Positions 20,048 to 31,915 of a stretch of 64,000 nt of DNA are shown here, piece by piece. The DNA comes from Ambrosia x helenae. Its lineage: Eukaryota; Streptophyta; Magnoliopsida; Asterales; Asteraceae. The translations under genes and the position numbers were made by a program. Where the stretch lies: contig CM061226.1 in NCBI GenBank assembly GCA_030844895.1, positions 49,040,898 through 49,104,897 of the forward strand. The letters are read 5' to 3'. Under the pieces are notes generated by a model. It saw only the letters and a list, made by a program, of their open reading frames with translations. It made no database searches and had not been told where the DNA came from. Each line of letters starts with the position of its first letter. Positions within the stretch are counted from its first letter, which is position 1.

Positions 20048-20512
20048 AGGAACTTCGTCCCGAAGTTAAGAGAAAACCAGGGTTACAATTGGCCAACTAC
20101 CGGAAACCTTGATAAAATTTCACACTACCTTAACGTACCTGTAAATTCATAATTACGTTCCGGACCGTAATTATTAATTTACCTTACATTAGGGTTTTGC
20201 GTCCTTTTATGACTTTACTGATTGTTGAGCAGGTCTGATAGTCCCCACCAGTCGTTGAGCAGGTGGTAGGGCCTCTCCCGACTGTTGGAAAGACATGATG
20301 ACCTCTACCAATCGTTAAGTAGGTTGTTTGGTAGTCAACTAATTGTTGTACAAGTAAGCAAGTAGATATAGCAATTAATTCACATTCAAACAAGTATGCA
20401 CACAGATGTTATGATAATACTTGATTTGAATCAAAAGTGTCAATACATAGAATTAAAGAGAAAGTAAACATCATTCAATTGGTAGTGTTTGCTGTTAAGT
20501 AGCTGGAGGGTT
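20048..20512. other. gypsy-2 internal non-coding, 3' of gag
   Basis: Repetitive sequence with four imperfect copies of a GTTGAGCAGGT unit (20222-20350). I see no gene. In an autonomous relative pol would lie here. Confidence 0.6.
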
Positions 20513-21622
20513 TCAAGCGGGGTTATTTGGAGCATCAAGAGCGTTTGTAGCAGGGATTCGACAAGCATCTGCAAGATGCCCATATCTTTGACAATTGGTG
20601 CACTGTCGGCAGGGTACTTGAGTTGGGTGGTGATACTAGCAGGTGTCACACTTAGGTAGCTTCCCATTGTATTGTTTCTTGTTGGGTGGGGCAGTGGTAT
20701 CTATTGCAAAATTTCTGGCCTTGTTCTTTCCGTTGGTTGAGGCTTCAGTTTTGATTTCAACGGCAGGTTGGGGAGTATCCTTTGCAGCAGTTTTCTTCTC
20801 CCCTTTCCGGGTCAGGGTTCCTGCCTTTACATGGTTATCTGTTAAGGTGGCAGCCAAACGCTTTGCTTCCTCCAAAGTAGCAGGGTTCCTTCCCCACACT
20901 GTGTCTTGAATCTGCATCGGTAAACCACCAATGTATTTTTCGATCGCAATGGGCAAAGGGGTGACTTTGTGGGGTAGCAGTAAGCTAAGTTCGTGAAAAC
21001 GTGTGTTGTAAGCAAGATTTTCCCCACTGTCTTGAGCAAGATCATGAAATTCATCTTCCAGCTTCTTAATTTCATTACGAGGGCAGAACTCTGCCTTCAT
21101 AATGTCTTTAGCTTGATCCCAGGTTAAGGCTAGTGCAGCTTCAGCTCCGCGAGTGCGTTTTTCTTCATTCCACCAAGTGAGTGCTCGTTTGTGAAGAACA
21201 CTCATGGCATAACGGACTTTAAAGTTGTCGGGGCATTCACTGTTAATGAAGGTATTCTCAATACCCTCAAACCATTGTAGGAGTCCTGTAGCTCCTTCTT
21301 CTCCACTGAACTTTGGGGGATTACAGGAATTAAAGTGTTTAAGGGTACAGGCTGGAAGTCCATTCCCGTTGTGGTTTCCATTTCCATTCCCGTTGCCGTT
21401 GCCGTTCCCGTTGCCGTTCAACTGGATGACTTGAGCTAGTAAGTTGGGAACCAGAGTTGCGATTTGCTGCGCCATTTGTTGAGAAATGATCGCAGCCAGT
21501 TGAGCTTCGACACCATTGTTGTTGTTGTTGTTGTTGTTATTGTTGTTGTGGTGGTTGTGATTACTACTTCCTTCATCATGATTTTTACCACTGTTAAGAC
21601 GAGCACTGCGACGTGGAGGCAT
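20513..21622 (-). pseudogene. gag: gypsy-2 Gag with internal stop
   Basis: From ATG at 21622 the frame runs through an N-terminal basic start, an Asn/His-rich run and a Gly-Asn repeat, then a typical retrotransposon gag domain (Ala-Leu-Thr-Trp-Trp-Asn, later Tyr-Ile-Gly-Gly-Leu-Pro) to a TAG at 20636-20638. The stop falls after Cys-Asp-Thr-Cys. Beyond it the same frame continues with the rest of a zinc knuckle (Cys..Cys..Gly-His-Leu..Cys) to TGA at 20513-20515. So the knuckle region is cut off unless the stop is read through. No protease or RT follows. Confidence 0.85.
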
Positions 21623-22140
21623 GATCTGTAAGAGACACAATGAGGTTAAATAAGGAGTGTAATCATTTATTCATTAATTAAAACGAATAAATGAAAATGT
21701 TGACTTATCAAAGATTCTAAATTCTAATAACATATGAAGACATGCTTTAGCCTATAAGTGAACACTCATCCCGAGAATTCCCAGGTAGGCATCCGGGTCC
21801 CTCGTCTGATTGGGATATATGCGCAATGCCAGCCTAGACAGAAGACTCAGAATACAGGCGTTCACCCTTCCAGATTGCACGTGTTCGTTATTAAAATCTA
21901 GAACTTCGACGAGATTTCAAGGTGGTTCAGGCTAAGCCTGGGGAATTTGTCCTATTAGTCTAAGAGTGAATCCAGTGATGGAGAGCAACCTTCTTGTAGG
22001 GATGAAAGTAGGGATATGAAGTAAGAGGGAGATAGAGAATAGCAAGTAAAAGAAGCAAGTACTAGTTAAATCCTATGGTTATAGACTAGATTATTTTTCT
22101 AATAACCTAATTCCCTATAACCATGGCTCTGATACCAATC
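21623..22140 (-). other. gypsy-2 leader with primer binding site
   Basis: Untranslated leader between LTR and gag. On the minus strand TGGTATCAGAGC (22137-22126) is the initiator tRNA-Met PBS, three bases from the LTR. Confidence 0.85.
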
Positions 22141-24746
22141 TGTAACACCCCAACCGATGGCGGAAACATCGGGATGTCACGTATTGATGATTGTTCAGTA
22201 GCTCACGACGAATAATAAATGTCATTAAATAATTTAAATATGTTACATACAATTGTTCTAGAATTTGTACATCAAATTGAATAAAGCTATACACATATCT
22301 TCAAGCATCAATTCAAATCTTCAAGCAAATAGAACCTGAAACATGTTAAGTTGAAAATGTTTTGGGTCAACAAAAGTTGGTGAGAATTACATAGGTTTTG
22401 ATAATAGAATAAAATTTATTGTGCAATTCATGTGTCATGGCAATCTAGTCCATATGCGAAAACATACTAGAAGTAAATCGAGTGCATAATCAACCTTGTT
22501 GACTGTTGTAATTGTGGTACATCCCATACGCTCATGGTTCACTCGTTTATATTGCAGTAACAAACACCCACGTAACCTTTGTAGGAGGCACGTATCCGGG
22601 TGGGATTGTCAGTCCAATAGATCTATCAATGTATACCGTTTGGCTGATGAATGTTTATGCTAGAATTGTGCTTACCCTAGTCATGTTCAAGACATAATGC
22701 AACATAGAAATACACATAGACACCTTGATGATTGAATTGCATAAATATTGTTGTAACATGTTTCACCCCAAAAATGGTGGTAAATAGAAAAGGGGCTATG
22801 TAAAACTCACCTTGGTAAAATGTTATATCTGTTGAAAAATTGGATAATGGTGTTGCCCAAATGTATCAAGTATCACCCTATAATGAGGTAATAAATATGT
22901 CTAAGTCTATCAAGTCTACAAATGTATAAGTTTCTAGGGCTTCGAATTTGGGATAATTGCTCGTTTGATTAATATTAAAAATATTCGACAATAGAGAGAA
23001 ATTTAGTAAATAATTAACAAAAAAATCTTCTTATAAATGTTAAATCTAAGATGGTCACAAGAATGTGTTTAAAGTATAAAAATAATTTTTATAAAATTAT
23101 TTTCTTTAAAATAGATTATTAAATCTATTTATTACAAATTGTCAAACTTTAACTTAAATAATTAAAAATTACTAAAATTAAAGAATTATCAGTTTAAAAA
23201 TTATATTTCTGTTCTAAATGATCAGATATAATTTGTATAAAATTTTGGTGCAAAAATATTAAAAATTGGATTTATTATGATTTAATTATGATTAAAACTA
23301 ACAAAAATTGATTAAAAATATTAAATAAATGATTTTTCAGAAATAAAAATCATTTATGAAAAGATTAATGTTATAAAAACTCAGGATAATTTTTGTGGAA
23401 ATTAATAAGATCGTTTTGATATTTTTATAGATTTTTATAAATAAAATAGAATAAACTTGATTTATTTATTATTTATATTAAATAAATAAATTTTTGAAAA
23501 CTAAAAATTGTAGGTGGAACATTTATATCAGATCAACTAAAAGTAATTTTTTTAGAATTTATAAAAGAGTTTTAATAATTAAAAACGAATTTATAAAAGT
23601 ATATATACATTATATATAGTTATTTGATTGTTAAAAAAAAAGAGGACAAAAAGACTGCCACTGCTGGGTTTCGAACCCGCGTGGACAGCCTTGCAAACAC
23701 TAAGCACAACCACTTGGTCCAGACCAGTGGTTGTGTTTGATTTTAGTTTGTTTAAATTAGATATGTTATCAGTTCTTGATGTTCTTCCCCAAATTATGAA
23801 ATCAAGCCCTAGTTTTCCAATTGAACGTTTTACACAGATTTAGTCCAATTAATCATAGGGTAAATTCTGTGTAATCGCCGATTATTGAAACCCATAAACA
23901 AAATCACACTTACAATCACGTTTTGAGCTTGCACGATCAGTCAAACAAAAAGTCAAACGCACGATTGTTAATCCTGAACAGAAGCTTATTTGAAGAAATT
24001 GGAGATGTAGGAAGGATTAGTGGCGAGTTGTGAAGGTTCGTGAACGTCCAATTTATAATGTTAAGGCCTGGAACAATGATTTGGTAAGTGTTGACCACGA
24101 TATGAATGTTTGACGCGTCGTTGGATTCATATGGCAACAATTGACTGTTAATCAACGCGTCCCCTAGTCATAATGGACCGGTAATCACGTATGCTTACCA
24201 TGTTTGCATAATTGATTGCTAAATCAAAGGATTGTTTAAAAAAAATTATTTAACTCTGCTGCTGCTGCTGTTTCGCGAACGAGGAAAAGGAAAAAGGAGA
24301 AGCTAGAGTGTGTTTAAATACAATTAATGTTGAGATAAAACAAACAAAAGTGTGTGGCTCAGGTGGTGTGAACGTGCGTGTGTGTGGAGGTGGTCCGGGT
24401 TCGAATCACGGCTGAGGCAAACATTTTTGCTTATTTTTAAAACAGTGAAGGGGAGTGGTTGTTGGGCCGGCCTGATGGGCCTATCACATTTCTGGGCTGA
24501 GCTAAAAGGTTTGGGCCGATTTAGTTAATGGATCAGTTTTGGTTTAGCCAAAGATTTAACAAAAACTGATTATTTTATATATTTTTTTTAATAACTGATT
24601 TTATTATTATTATTATATATACATTTATATATATATATATATATGAATAAATATCGTTGTATTAGGGTTCAAAATATCACCAAAAAAAATAATACTAAGG
24701 CTTGTCGTTGTAATCCGTAACGTACGATTTAATGCGAAATGTTACA
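22141..24746 (-). repeat. gypsy-2 5' LTR (right copy)
   Basis: 2,606 bp copy of 17415-20032. Differences are a handful of substitutions, a 2-bp loss near 23796 and shorter TA/TTA microsatellites near 24600. Confidence 0.92.
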
Positions 24747-27728
24747 CTATTCATGGGATGGTAGTTGCCCATTACCTCAGATTGTTTCTATGCTTAAGGC
24801 GGGGAAAATGTTGCAGCGCGGGTGTAAAGCATTCTTGGCGCAAGTCTTGGAAGTGGGACTGATGCCCCTAAGCTAGGGGATGTCCCTGTGGTGTGGGGTT
24901 ACCCGGATGTATTTCCCGATGATTTAACAGAGTTGCCACCGGACCGTGAGGTTGAATTCCAGATAGACCTCGTGCCGGGAGCTAAGCCTGTTGCCAGGGC
25001 GCCTTACCGACTCGCACCTGCAGAAATGAAAGAACTCTCTTCTCAATTGGAGGACTTGCTCGAGAAAGGGTATTAGACCGAGTATCTCACCTTGGGGTGC
25101 ACCGGTTTTGTTCGTTAAAATGAAGGATGGCAGTATGCGGATGTGTATCGATTACAGGGAACTAAACAAATTGACTGTGAAGAATAGGTATCCTTTACCA
25201 AGGATTGACGACTTGTTCGATCAGCTCCAAGGAGCTAGTTGGTTCTCAAAGATCGATCTTAGATCTGGCTATCATCAGCTGAAAATACGGGAGCAGGATG
25301 TACCGAAGACTGCTTTTCGTACTCGTTATGGGCATTACGAATTCTTGGTAATGTCCTTTGGCTTGACTAACGCGCCTGCGGCATTCATGGATTTGATGAA
25401 CCGGGTGTGTAGGCCAATGCTTGACCGTTCGGTTATTGTTTTTATTGATGACATTCTCATATATTCCAAAAGTGAAGAAGACCATGCTCGACATCTTGAA
25501 GAGGTTCTTCAAACTTTGAGGAATGAGAAACTCTACGCTAAATTCTCAAAGTGTGCTTTCTGGTTGCGTGAGGTTCAATTTTTGGGTCATGTCATTAATT
25601 CCGAGGGTATTATGGTAGATCCCGCAAAGGTGGAGGCAGTAATGAACTGGTCGACACCAAAATCACCATCTGAGATTCGTAGCTTCTTGGGTTTGGCAGG
25701 TTATTATCGTAGATTTATCCAGGATTTCTCTAAGATAGCCTCCTCATTGACTAAACTGACTAAGAAGGAGGCGAAATTTGTTTGGGACTCGGACCAGGAG
25801 AACGCGTTTCTTGAACTGAAGAAAAGGTTGACACATGCACCGATCCTAGCCTTGCCGGATGGTACTGAGGACTTAGTGGTGTACTCGGACGCGTCACTTA
25901 AGGGCCTCGGGTGTGTTCTCATGCAGCGTGGTAAGGTAATAGCGTATGCTTCGCGACAGCTTAAACCTCATGAGGTTAATTACCCGACTCATGATTTGGA
26001 GTTGGCAGCCATTGTTTTCGCGCTTAAACTATGGAGACATTACTTATACGGGGTTCCTTGCACCATCTACACCGACCATAAGAGTTTGAAGTACTTCTTC
26101 GAGCAGAAAGACCTTAATATGAGGCAACGCAGGTGGTTAGAGTTGATCAAAGATTATGATGTGGAGATTATGTATCACCCAGGGAAGGCTAACGTGGTGG
26201 CAGACGCATTGAGCCGAAAGGAGAGGCCTAAACCCATTCGGGTGAAGTCGTGTCAGCTTATCTTGAAGCCGGATATAGTAAAACAGATCTCTAGTGTTAA
26301 GAATGAAGCCTTACACGTGGAGTGGATCATGACAGAGCGTATATGGGGACAACAGGGACTCTTGGGGAGTAATGGAGATGGGGTTATGTTCATGAAAGGG
26401 CGGATGTGGATACCTCGATATGGTGGGTTTAGGGATAAAATCATGGATGAGGCACATAAAACCCGCTATTCTATTCATCCAGGGGCGACAAAAATGTATC
26501 AAGACCTCAAGCAAAACTATTGGTGGCCAGCAATGAAGTATGAGGTAGCAACATATGTGAGTAGGTGTTTGACTTGTTTACAGGTTAAGGCGGAACACCA
26601 AAAACCGTTTGGAAAGATCCAACCGTTGGAAGTACCAGAGTGGAAGTGGGAGCATCTTACTATGGATTTCATCACTAAACTACCCCGAACGCCTAAAGGG
26701 TTTGACACTATTTGGGTGGTGGTGGATAGGTTGACAAAGAGTGCCCACTTCTTGCCGATACGAGTGACCATAAACTCCGAACTGTTAGCTGATTTATTTA
26801 TTCGAGAGATTGTCTCGAGGCACGGTGTACCCGTGTCTATTGTCTCCGATAGAGACACTCGTTTTACGTCAAAATTTTGGAAGAAGTTCCATGATGAAAT
26901 GGGTACTAAACTACACATCAGCACAGCGTATCACCCGCAGACAGATGGTCAGTCCGAAAGGACCATCCAAACTCTCGAAGATATGTTGCGGGCATGTATT
27001 ATCGACTTTGGTGGTAGTTGGGACTATCACCTACCATTGGCAGAGTTTTTTTTATAATAATAGCTATCATGCCACTATTGGGATGCCACCGTATGAGATG
27101 TTATATGGGCGCAAGTGCAGGACTCCGGTTTGTTGGGGTTCCATTGGGCAGAAGCAATTGGGTAGTTTGGAAGTGGTCGAGGCAACCACCGAAAAACTTG
27201 ATAAGATTAAAGCTTTCATGAAAGCAGCTCAGGATCGACAGAAGTCGTACGCCGATAAGAGGAGGAGGCCTATTGAATTTAACGTGGGTGACCGTGTCTT
27301 GTTGAAGGTCTCCCCTTGGAAAGGAATCATACGCTTTCGCAAGCGTGGTAAGCTCAGTTCGAGGTTCATCGGACCTTTCCGCATTCTTGCACGTGCAGGT
27401 GAGGTGGCTTATCAATTGGACTTGCCCGAGGAACTCAAAGGAATCCACCCAACCTTTCACGTGTCACATTTACGGAAGTGTCTGGCTGATGAGGAAGCTC
27501 ATATACCACTTGATGATATTGAACTTGATGAGAAGTTGAACTACATCGAGGAGCCTATTGCTATTCTTGATAGTAAGGAAAAGTATTTGCGAAACAAAGT
27601 GGTTAAACAAGTGAAAGTGCAATGGAGGCATAGACGGGGGTCGGAAGCTACTTGGGAGTCCGAGTCAGAAATGATGAGGCTCTATCCACACTTGTTTCCT
27701 TTGCAGCAGGATTCGGGGACGAATCCTA
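24747..27728 (+). pseudogene. pol: gypsy-1 Pol: RT, RNase H, integrase, chromodomain (broken)
   Basis: Resumes exactly where gypsy-2 interrupted the protease. A frameshift near 24857, a second near 25070 (two bases lost, giving TAG at 25074-25076) and a T-run expansion near 27047-27055 break the frame. Between the breaks 25108-27057 is open: RT (Phe-Ile-Asp-Asp at about 25441), RNase H (Tyr-Ser-Asp-Ala-Ser, Tyr-Thr-Asp-His-Lys-Ser), and integrase with the zinc domain (Thr-Arg-Tyr-Ser-Ile-His-Pro-Gly..Cys-Leu-Thr-Cys) and catalytic core (Met-Asp-Phe..Ser-Asp-Arg-Asp..Ser-Glu-Arg). 27057-27728 encodes the integrase tail and a chromodomain-like end (Val-Gln-Trp-Arg-His..Ala-Thr-Trp-Glu). RT before integrase makes it Ty3/gypsy. 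Confidence 0.92.
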
Positions 27729-27734
27729 ATGCAA

Positions 27735-27746
27735 CGGGGGGAGACT
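27735..27746 (+). other. gypsy-1 polypurine tract
   Basis: CGGGGGGAGACT abuts the 3' LTR. Confidence 0.8.
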
Positions 27747-28747
27747 TGTAACACCCGTAGTTTCCCGCACTTGTGTCTCGCCTTGTAAAGTTTGTACACT
27801 TGTATTTTTCCACTTTGGCTTTATTAAGGGGGGGCTCCTTGCACTTTTCCTAAACTCATTCGAGTAGCTTTGGGACCAAGTAACATGGAAATCAAAATGG
27901 GAGGACCTAATTGTGAAATGTTACAAGATGAAAAACCCTAATGCCCTCTCCCCTTTGTCTATTTACGGCTCTCTTGTCTGAACATTATTATCACATCGTC
28001 CAATCATCATCATCATCATCATAGAGGTAGTTTTATTATTGACCTCCATGTTATTATCTTTTATTCCTTCTCCTTCGACAACAACACTGAGGCACTTTGT
28101 TGTTTTGTTTCGTGATAGGCTATAGGAGGAAGCAAGTTAGATTCATTATACAAACAAAGAAGTCTATCTTCTTCCACCTCGCCTAGAATCTGCCGTGTTC
28201 TTGTTTCGCTTCTAGCTTAGCTTCGACACCTATTATTACAAGGTACGTGTTCTCTCTTTTATTATATTCCATCGCTTATTTCCTTCTTCGACAACGTAAA
28301 CGATAGGCTGACAAACCTTCCTTAATTGTTGTCTACGATCAACAGGAAGAAAGCGAGGAAACGATACTATAATCAAAACACTTACAGTTCTGCTCTCTTT
28401 CTTTCTTCGTTGCCACGACAAGAAGGATACCTATAATAATCATTCGTTCAACCGACCGATCTCCAGGTAACCGTTATACTCAACGCACTTTTTCGCGACC
28501 TGGTTATGCATCGCCTTCGGTTATAACGGATCTTGTTTGTGTAGGATTTCGGTCACGTACGGCTCGCCGATCTTGTAGTACATTATTTCGGAGTTGCCAA
28601 CACGCGTTCCAGGTTCGCCACCTTCCCTTCGAACTCACGTTTAGTATGATGTTACCTTCCCTTCGAATTCTTCGTAGTGTGGTCGTGTTGGTTGAGCGTT
28701 TGGAGTTCAACATCATAGGGATGGGTTGGTTAAATGGTTGGGGCTCT

Positions 28748-28757
28748 TATATAAATA
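28748..28757 (+). promoter_or_regulatory. TATA box inside the extra LTR segment
   Basis: TATATAAATA lies 86 bp upstream of the small signal-peptide ORF and is absent from the 5' LTR. An earlier donor-like AAG-GTACGT at 28240-28247 hints at a leader intron. Confidence 0.45.
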
Positions 28758-28843
28758 GCATGTTACAGACGACGAGGTAAGGCCTGAACCGAGTCATACA
28801 CATATTATATTGGTGCCAATTTACACATCGGCTTCTGTTCATC

Positions 28844-28981
28844 ATGAAAGTACTATTGGTTTTGTTAGTAAGCCTTGTTGTTCTTCAACTTGCTTTTGGA
28901 AACAAAAAAAATGAAGAGGCCAAAGCTTTATTGTTCAACAAGCTTTTGGAACTAAAAAAAAATGAGTGGGGACGAAGCTGA
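28844..28981 (+). CDS. LTR-encoded 45-aa putative secreted peptide (3' copy)
   Basis: Same 45-codon frame as at 1397-1534, with one Glu-to-Lys change at residue 27. In this LTR it keeps its upstream TATA box. The signal-peptide-like N-terminus (residues 1-19) is unchanged. The family is unknown to me. Confidence 0.35.
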   Translation: MKVLLVLLVSLVVLQLAFGNKKNEEAKALLFNKLLELKKNEWGRS

Positions 28982-30274
28982 TGGTTAATAGGTTCGAATA
29001 TGGTTTGAATGGAGCGAGTCCTTTTGTTGTTCACATATAATTTTGCAAATCAACAAATATGAGGAGGGTATAAGTTATTAAGAAGAAATTAATGTATTCT
29101 TAATACCTTTATTTTTTTTTATGTGAGCAAACATAATTAAACGAAATTCGCGGTCGTGATTTGAACAGAAGCAATTAGGAAATATTGAATTAGCTAAACG
29201 TTTACATTACGAACATGGGGTTTAGGAGTGCGTAGCACAACATGCCTAAGAGTAATACAATCATGCGGGGAGAAAATATTAATACACTAGTAGCCTGGTA
29301 AAATATTAGTCTGGACTTGCGTTATATATTTTCTTTCCTTCACAAACCTTAGGGCATTGGTGACGTCTACGTCCTCATTACCAGGTTATTGAACACTTGC
29401 TCAGTTGTGCTTCCTTGCTGTTGAGAGACGAACGATACACTAAGGTGAATTCATGCGCCCACTCTTTTAGTTTTTCTAAATATTTTTGGGCTAGTATGCA
29501 TGTCTTGAAATTATATGTGAAACCTTGCTTGTTAGATCGGGATTTGCCTTGATTTATACTTGATTAGGTTTAATGCCTTAATATTTATATATATATATAT
29601 ATATATGTGTATGACGGTTACTTAATATTATAAATCGAGCTATGATTGTTATATAATATCTGCTCTAATTTATAGTTACGGTTTGAGTCTTAGTAGGCGA
29701 TATGCGCTTATGTAGACTGGATGTAGTTTTGTGACAAATAGGCGATATGCGCTTATTGTAGATTTAAAATAAAGTCTTATGTTAAGTAGGCGGATTGCGC
29801 TTATTCTAGACTTTACAATTGCTTAGGGAACATATAGGCGGATTGCGCTTAATATAACTCTAAGGTTAAGTATTTTGTTAATTTTTATTTGACAATATAC
29901 TTATTACTTAAGAACTTCATAAAACTTGAATTCACTCAGCTCGTCTGACTTTGCATGCATATTAGCTTGATTTCAGGTAATCGAAGAATAAAGAGGAATG
30001 TCTTGGCTTGCTGCAGGACTACTCAGAGGCGGTTGACATTTCGAAATAAAGAGTCTACTCTATTTATTTGAAAACAATTTTCTAAACTTTTGGTTTTGTT
30101 CTACAAATATGTTTTTACCCGTTATGGGAAATTTCGTGTTTGGATAACTTAACTATTTACTTTTCCGCTGCGTGTTTTCTGATAATAAATAAGACCTTTT
30201 GAGTATTAAATTCATGGTTTTAATCTTGGTATGCCAACTGTTTGACCTGTCGGTTTTGAGGGTCTTACAAAGAT

Positions 30275-30771
30275 AATCAGTGATAATGGTATATTGCAAA
30301 CCCTAGTTATTTCATCATCCAAAGATAAACTCCATAACAAAGAAACACAAACCGTAACATAGTAAAATCAATCAAAGACAAAACCCTAGATGTAATTGGC
30401 CTGCAGAATCATACATTTAAAAACAGATATGGAAAATCACTGAAACACAAGACAGAAAAAAAGATGGATGAACATCGATTTATTGAAAGAAGAATCGAAT
30501 GGAGATTACCTTGGATTGGAGATGAAGGAAAACCTTGAATCGCCTGATTAGGGTTGAGGTTTGGTTATGGAGGCGACGATGATTATGATGTGTATGTTAT
30601 GTCCGTGTTTTTTTAGAGGGTATATATATTTTCTGTATTTTTTTTAAAAAAGAAAAATTTTATAAAATCTCACAATGGGACACTTGGCACAAATTGATTG
30701 GCTATGTAATTGGAGGCTCAATGTGGGATTGACAAGTGTCCACATTGAGTTTCATATATTAGTTGTATAGA
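30275..30771 (-). promoter_or_regulatory. 5' leader and promoter of the B3-domain gene
   Basis: On the minus strand a TATA-like ATATATATA (about 30620-30630) is followed by a leader with CT/CA-rich sequence and a donor AAG-GTAATC (exon end 30510). The intron would span the gypsy-1 insertion and reach the exon at 445. Upstream, at 30771, the minus strand begins TCTATACAACTAATATA after an A, resembling a plant Helitron 5' terminus. Both readings are inference. Confidence 0.4.
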
Positions 30772-31910
30772 TTTTATAATGTCAGTTTGTAACTTATGTT
30801 TCATTGAATTATTTATTAGGATTTAATTGTATATTCATCAGTTATTTATTCAATGCGTCTTATGCAGGGCATCAATGTTTGTTCTGGATGTCAATTCCAA
30901 ATTTAATTGTATTCGATGTTCAAGGTAATTGTTATGTTCTTACTGAAGTTTATAACCGGCCTATGAACAACTGATGGGAATATGTTTATCAACATATTTG
31001 GACAACTTCTGATGAAACATATTTGTTCAACAGTAGTTATCGTATTTCATTGTTTATGAACAACTGATGGGAATATGTTTATCAACATATTTGTAACTTC
31101 TGATTATTATTCCCATCAGTAGTTATTGCATAAAATCAATACCTTTTATATCATATCATATGTTATGTAGTCTTTTTCTTTTATTTATTTAGTTCATTTA
31201 ATTTGTTTTTATTATTATTATTATTATAAACTTTTTTTATTTTTTTATATATTTTTGTTTTCGCTACATATTAGCCATGTCACATAATTTGAATTCAAAA
31301 ATTTCGTTATGTTCTCACTGAAGTTTATAACCGGCCTATGTCAAACTTATGTATTGTAACAAACTTCTGGTAAACCTTAGGACAAACTGCTGATGAAGCA
31401 TATTTGTTCAACAGTAGTTATCGTATTTCATAGTTTATGAACAACTGATGGGAATATGTTTATCAACATATTTGTAACTTCTAATTATTATTTCCATCAA
31501 TAGTTATTGCACATAATCAATACCTTTTATATCATATCATATGTTAAGTATAGTATTTTCTTTTATTTATTTAGTTGATTTAATTTGTTTTTATTATTAT
31601 TATTATTAACTTTTTTTATTTTTTTTATATATTTTGTTTTCGCTACATATTAGCCAAGTCACATAATTTGAATTCAAAAATTTCGTTATGTGAATGTATT
31701 AGTTTTTTAATTAATAACAACCCACTAAATCGTAGCACATCACGGATTATTATAACTACCCACGTTTCAAATGCGTAGTTGGCTAAAAATCAGGATTACT
31801 TAACTGTTTTTTTTTTGTTTATTTGTTTTTTATTTTTTTATATTTTGGCTTTTTTGTCCGACTTTATATATTTTATACGTTTTAAGGTAATAGTAGGAAG
31901 TATAGTTTCT
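30772..31910 (+). repeat. AT-rich region with 376-bp tandem duplication
   Basis: Two diverged copies (about 30928-31303 and 31304-31690) share the start TGTTCTYACTGAAGTTTATA, the middle AACTGATGGGAATATG and the end CATAATTTGAATTC. A possible 57-bp exon with GT/AG borders at 30868-30924 is unassigned. At 31747-31800 lies a stretch, ACTACCCACGTTTC, shared with 46650. Confidence 0.6.
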
Positions 31911-31915
31911 TTCAG

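Larger units (their letters stand above)
17415..24746 (-). mobile_element. gypsy-2: non-autonomous gag-only LTR element, antisense
   Basis: Ends TGTAACACCCC and ATGTTACA, flanked by CTATT at 17410-17414 and 24747-24751. The tRNA-Met PBS reads on the minus strand (22137-22126), and the polypurine tract is next to the left LTR (20047-20033), so the element runs right to left. LTRs are 2,618 and 2,606 bp with roughly seven substitutions by eye. Only 2.1 kb lies between them, holding a gag relic and no pol, which fits the TR-GAG class that depends on partners' enzymes. Confidence 0.92.
976..30269 (+). mobile_element. gypsy-1: nested Ty3/gypsy chromovirus (Tekay-like)
   Basis: Bounded by TGTAACACCC at 976 and CTTACA at 30269, flanked by the 5-bp duplication AAGAT (971-975 and 30270-30274). 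Order inside: 5' LTR, PBS for initiator tRNA-Met, gag with CCHC knuckles, protease, RT, RNase H, integrase and a C-terminal chromodomain-like segment, polypurine tract, 3' LTR. That order is Ty3/gypsy, and the chromodomain points to chromoviruses. Two other elements sit inside it (2370-14865 and 17415-24746). About nine substitutions separate its LTRs by eye. The coding region has stops and frameshifts, so this copy is inactive. Without the nested insertions it is about 9.5 kb. Confidence 0.93.
27747..30269 (+). repeat. gypsy-1 3' LTR (full length)
   Basis: 2,523 bp, TGTAACACCC to CTTACA. It holds about 673 bp (28152-28824) that the 5' LTR lacks. Both ends of that segment share TACA, so the 5' copy probably lost it by recombination between short repeats. 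By eye about nine other substitutions separate the copies. Confidence 0.92.

Noticed and set aside
28152..28824. Independent transposon inserted in the 3' LTR
   Set aside because: No terminal inverted repeats; the shared TACA fits deletion from the 5' LTR better than a 4-bp target duplication.
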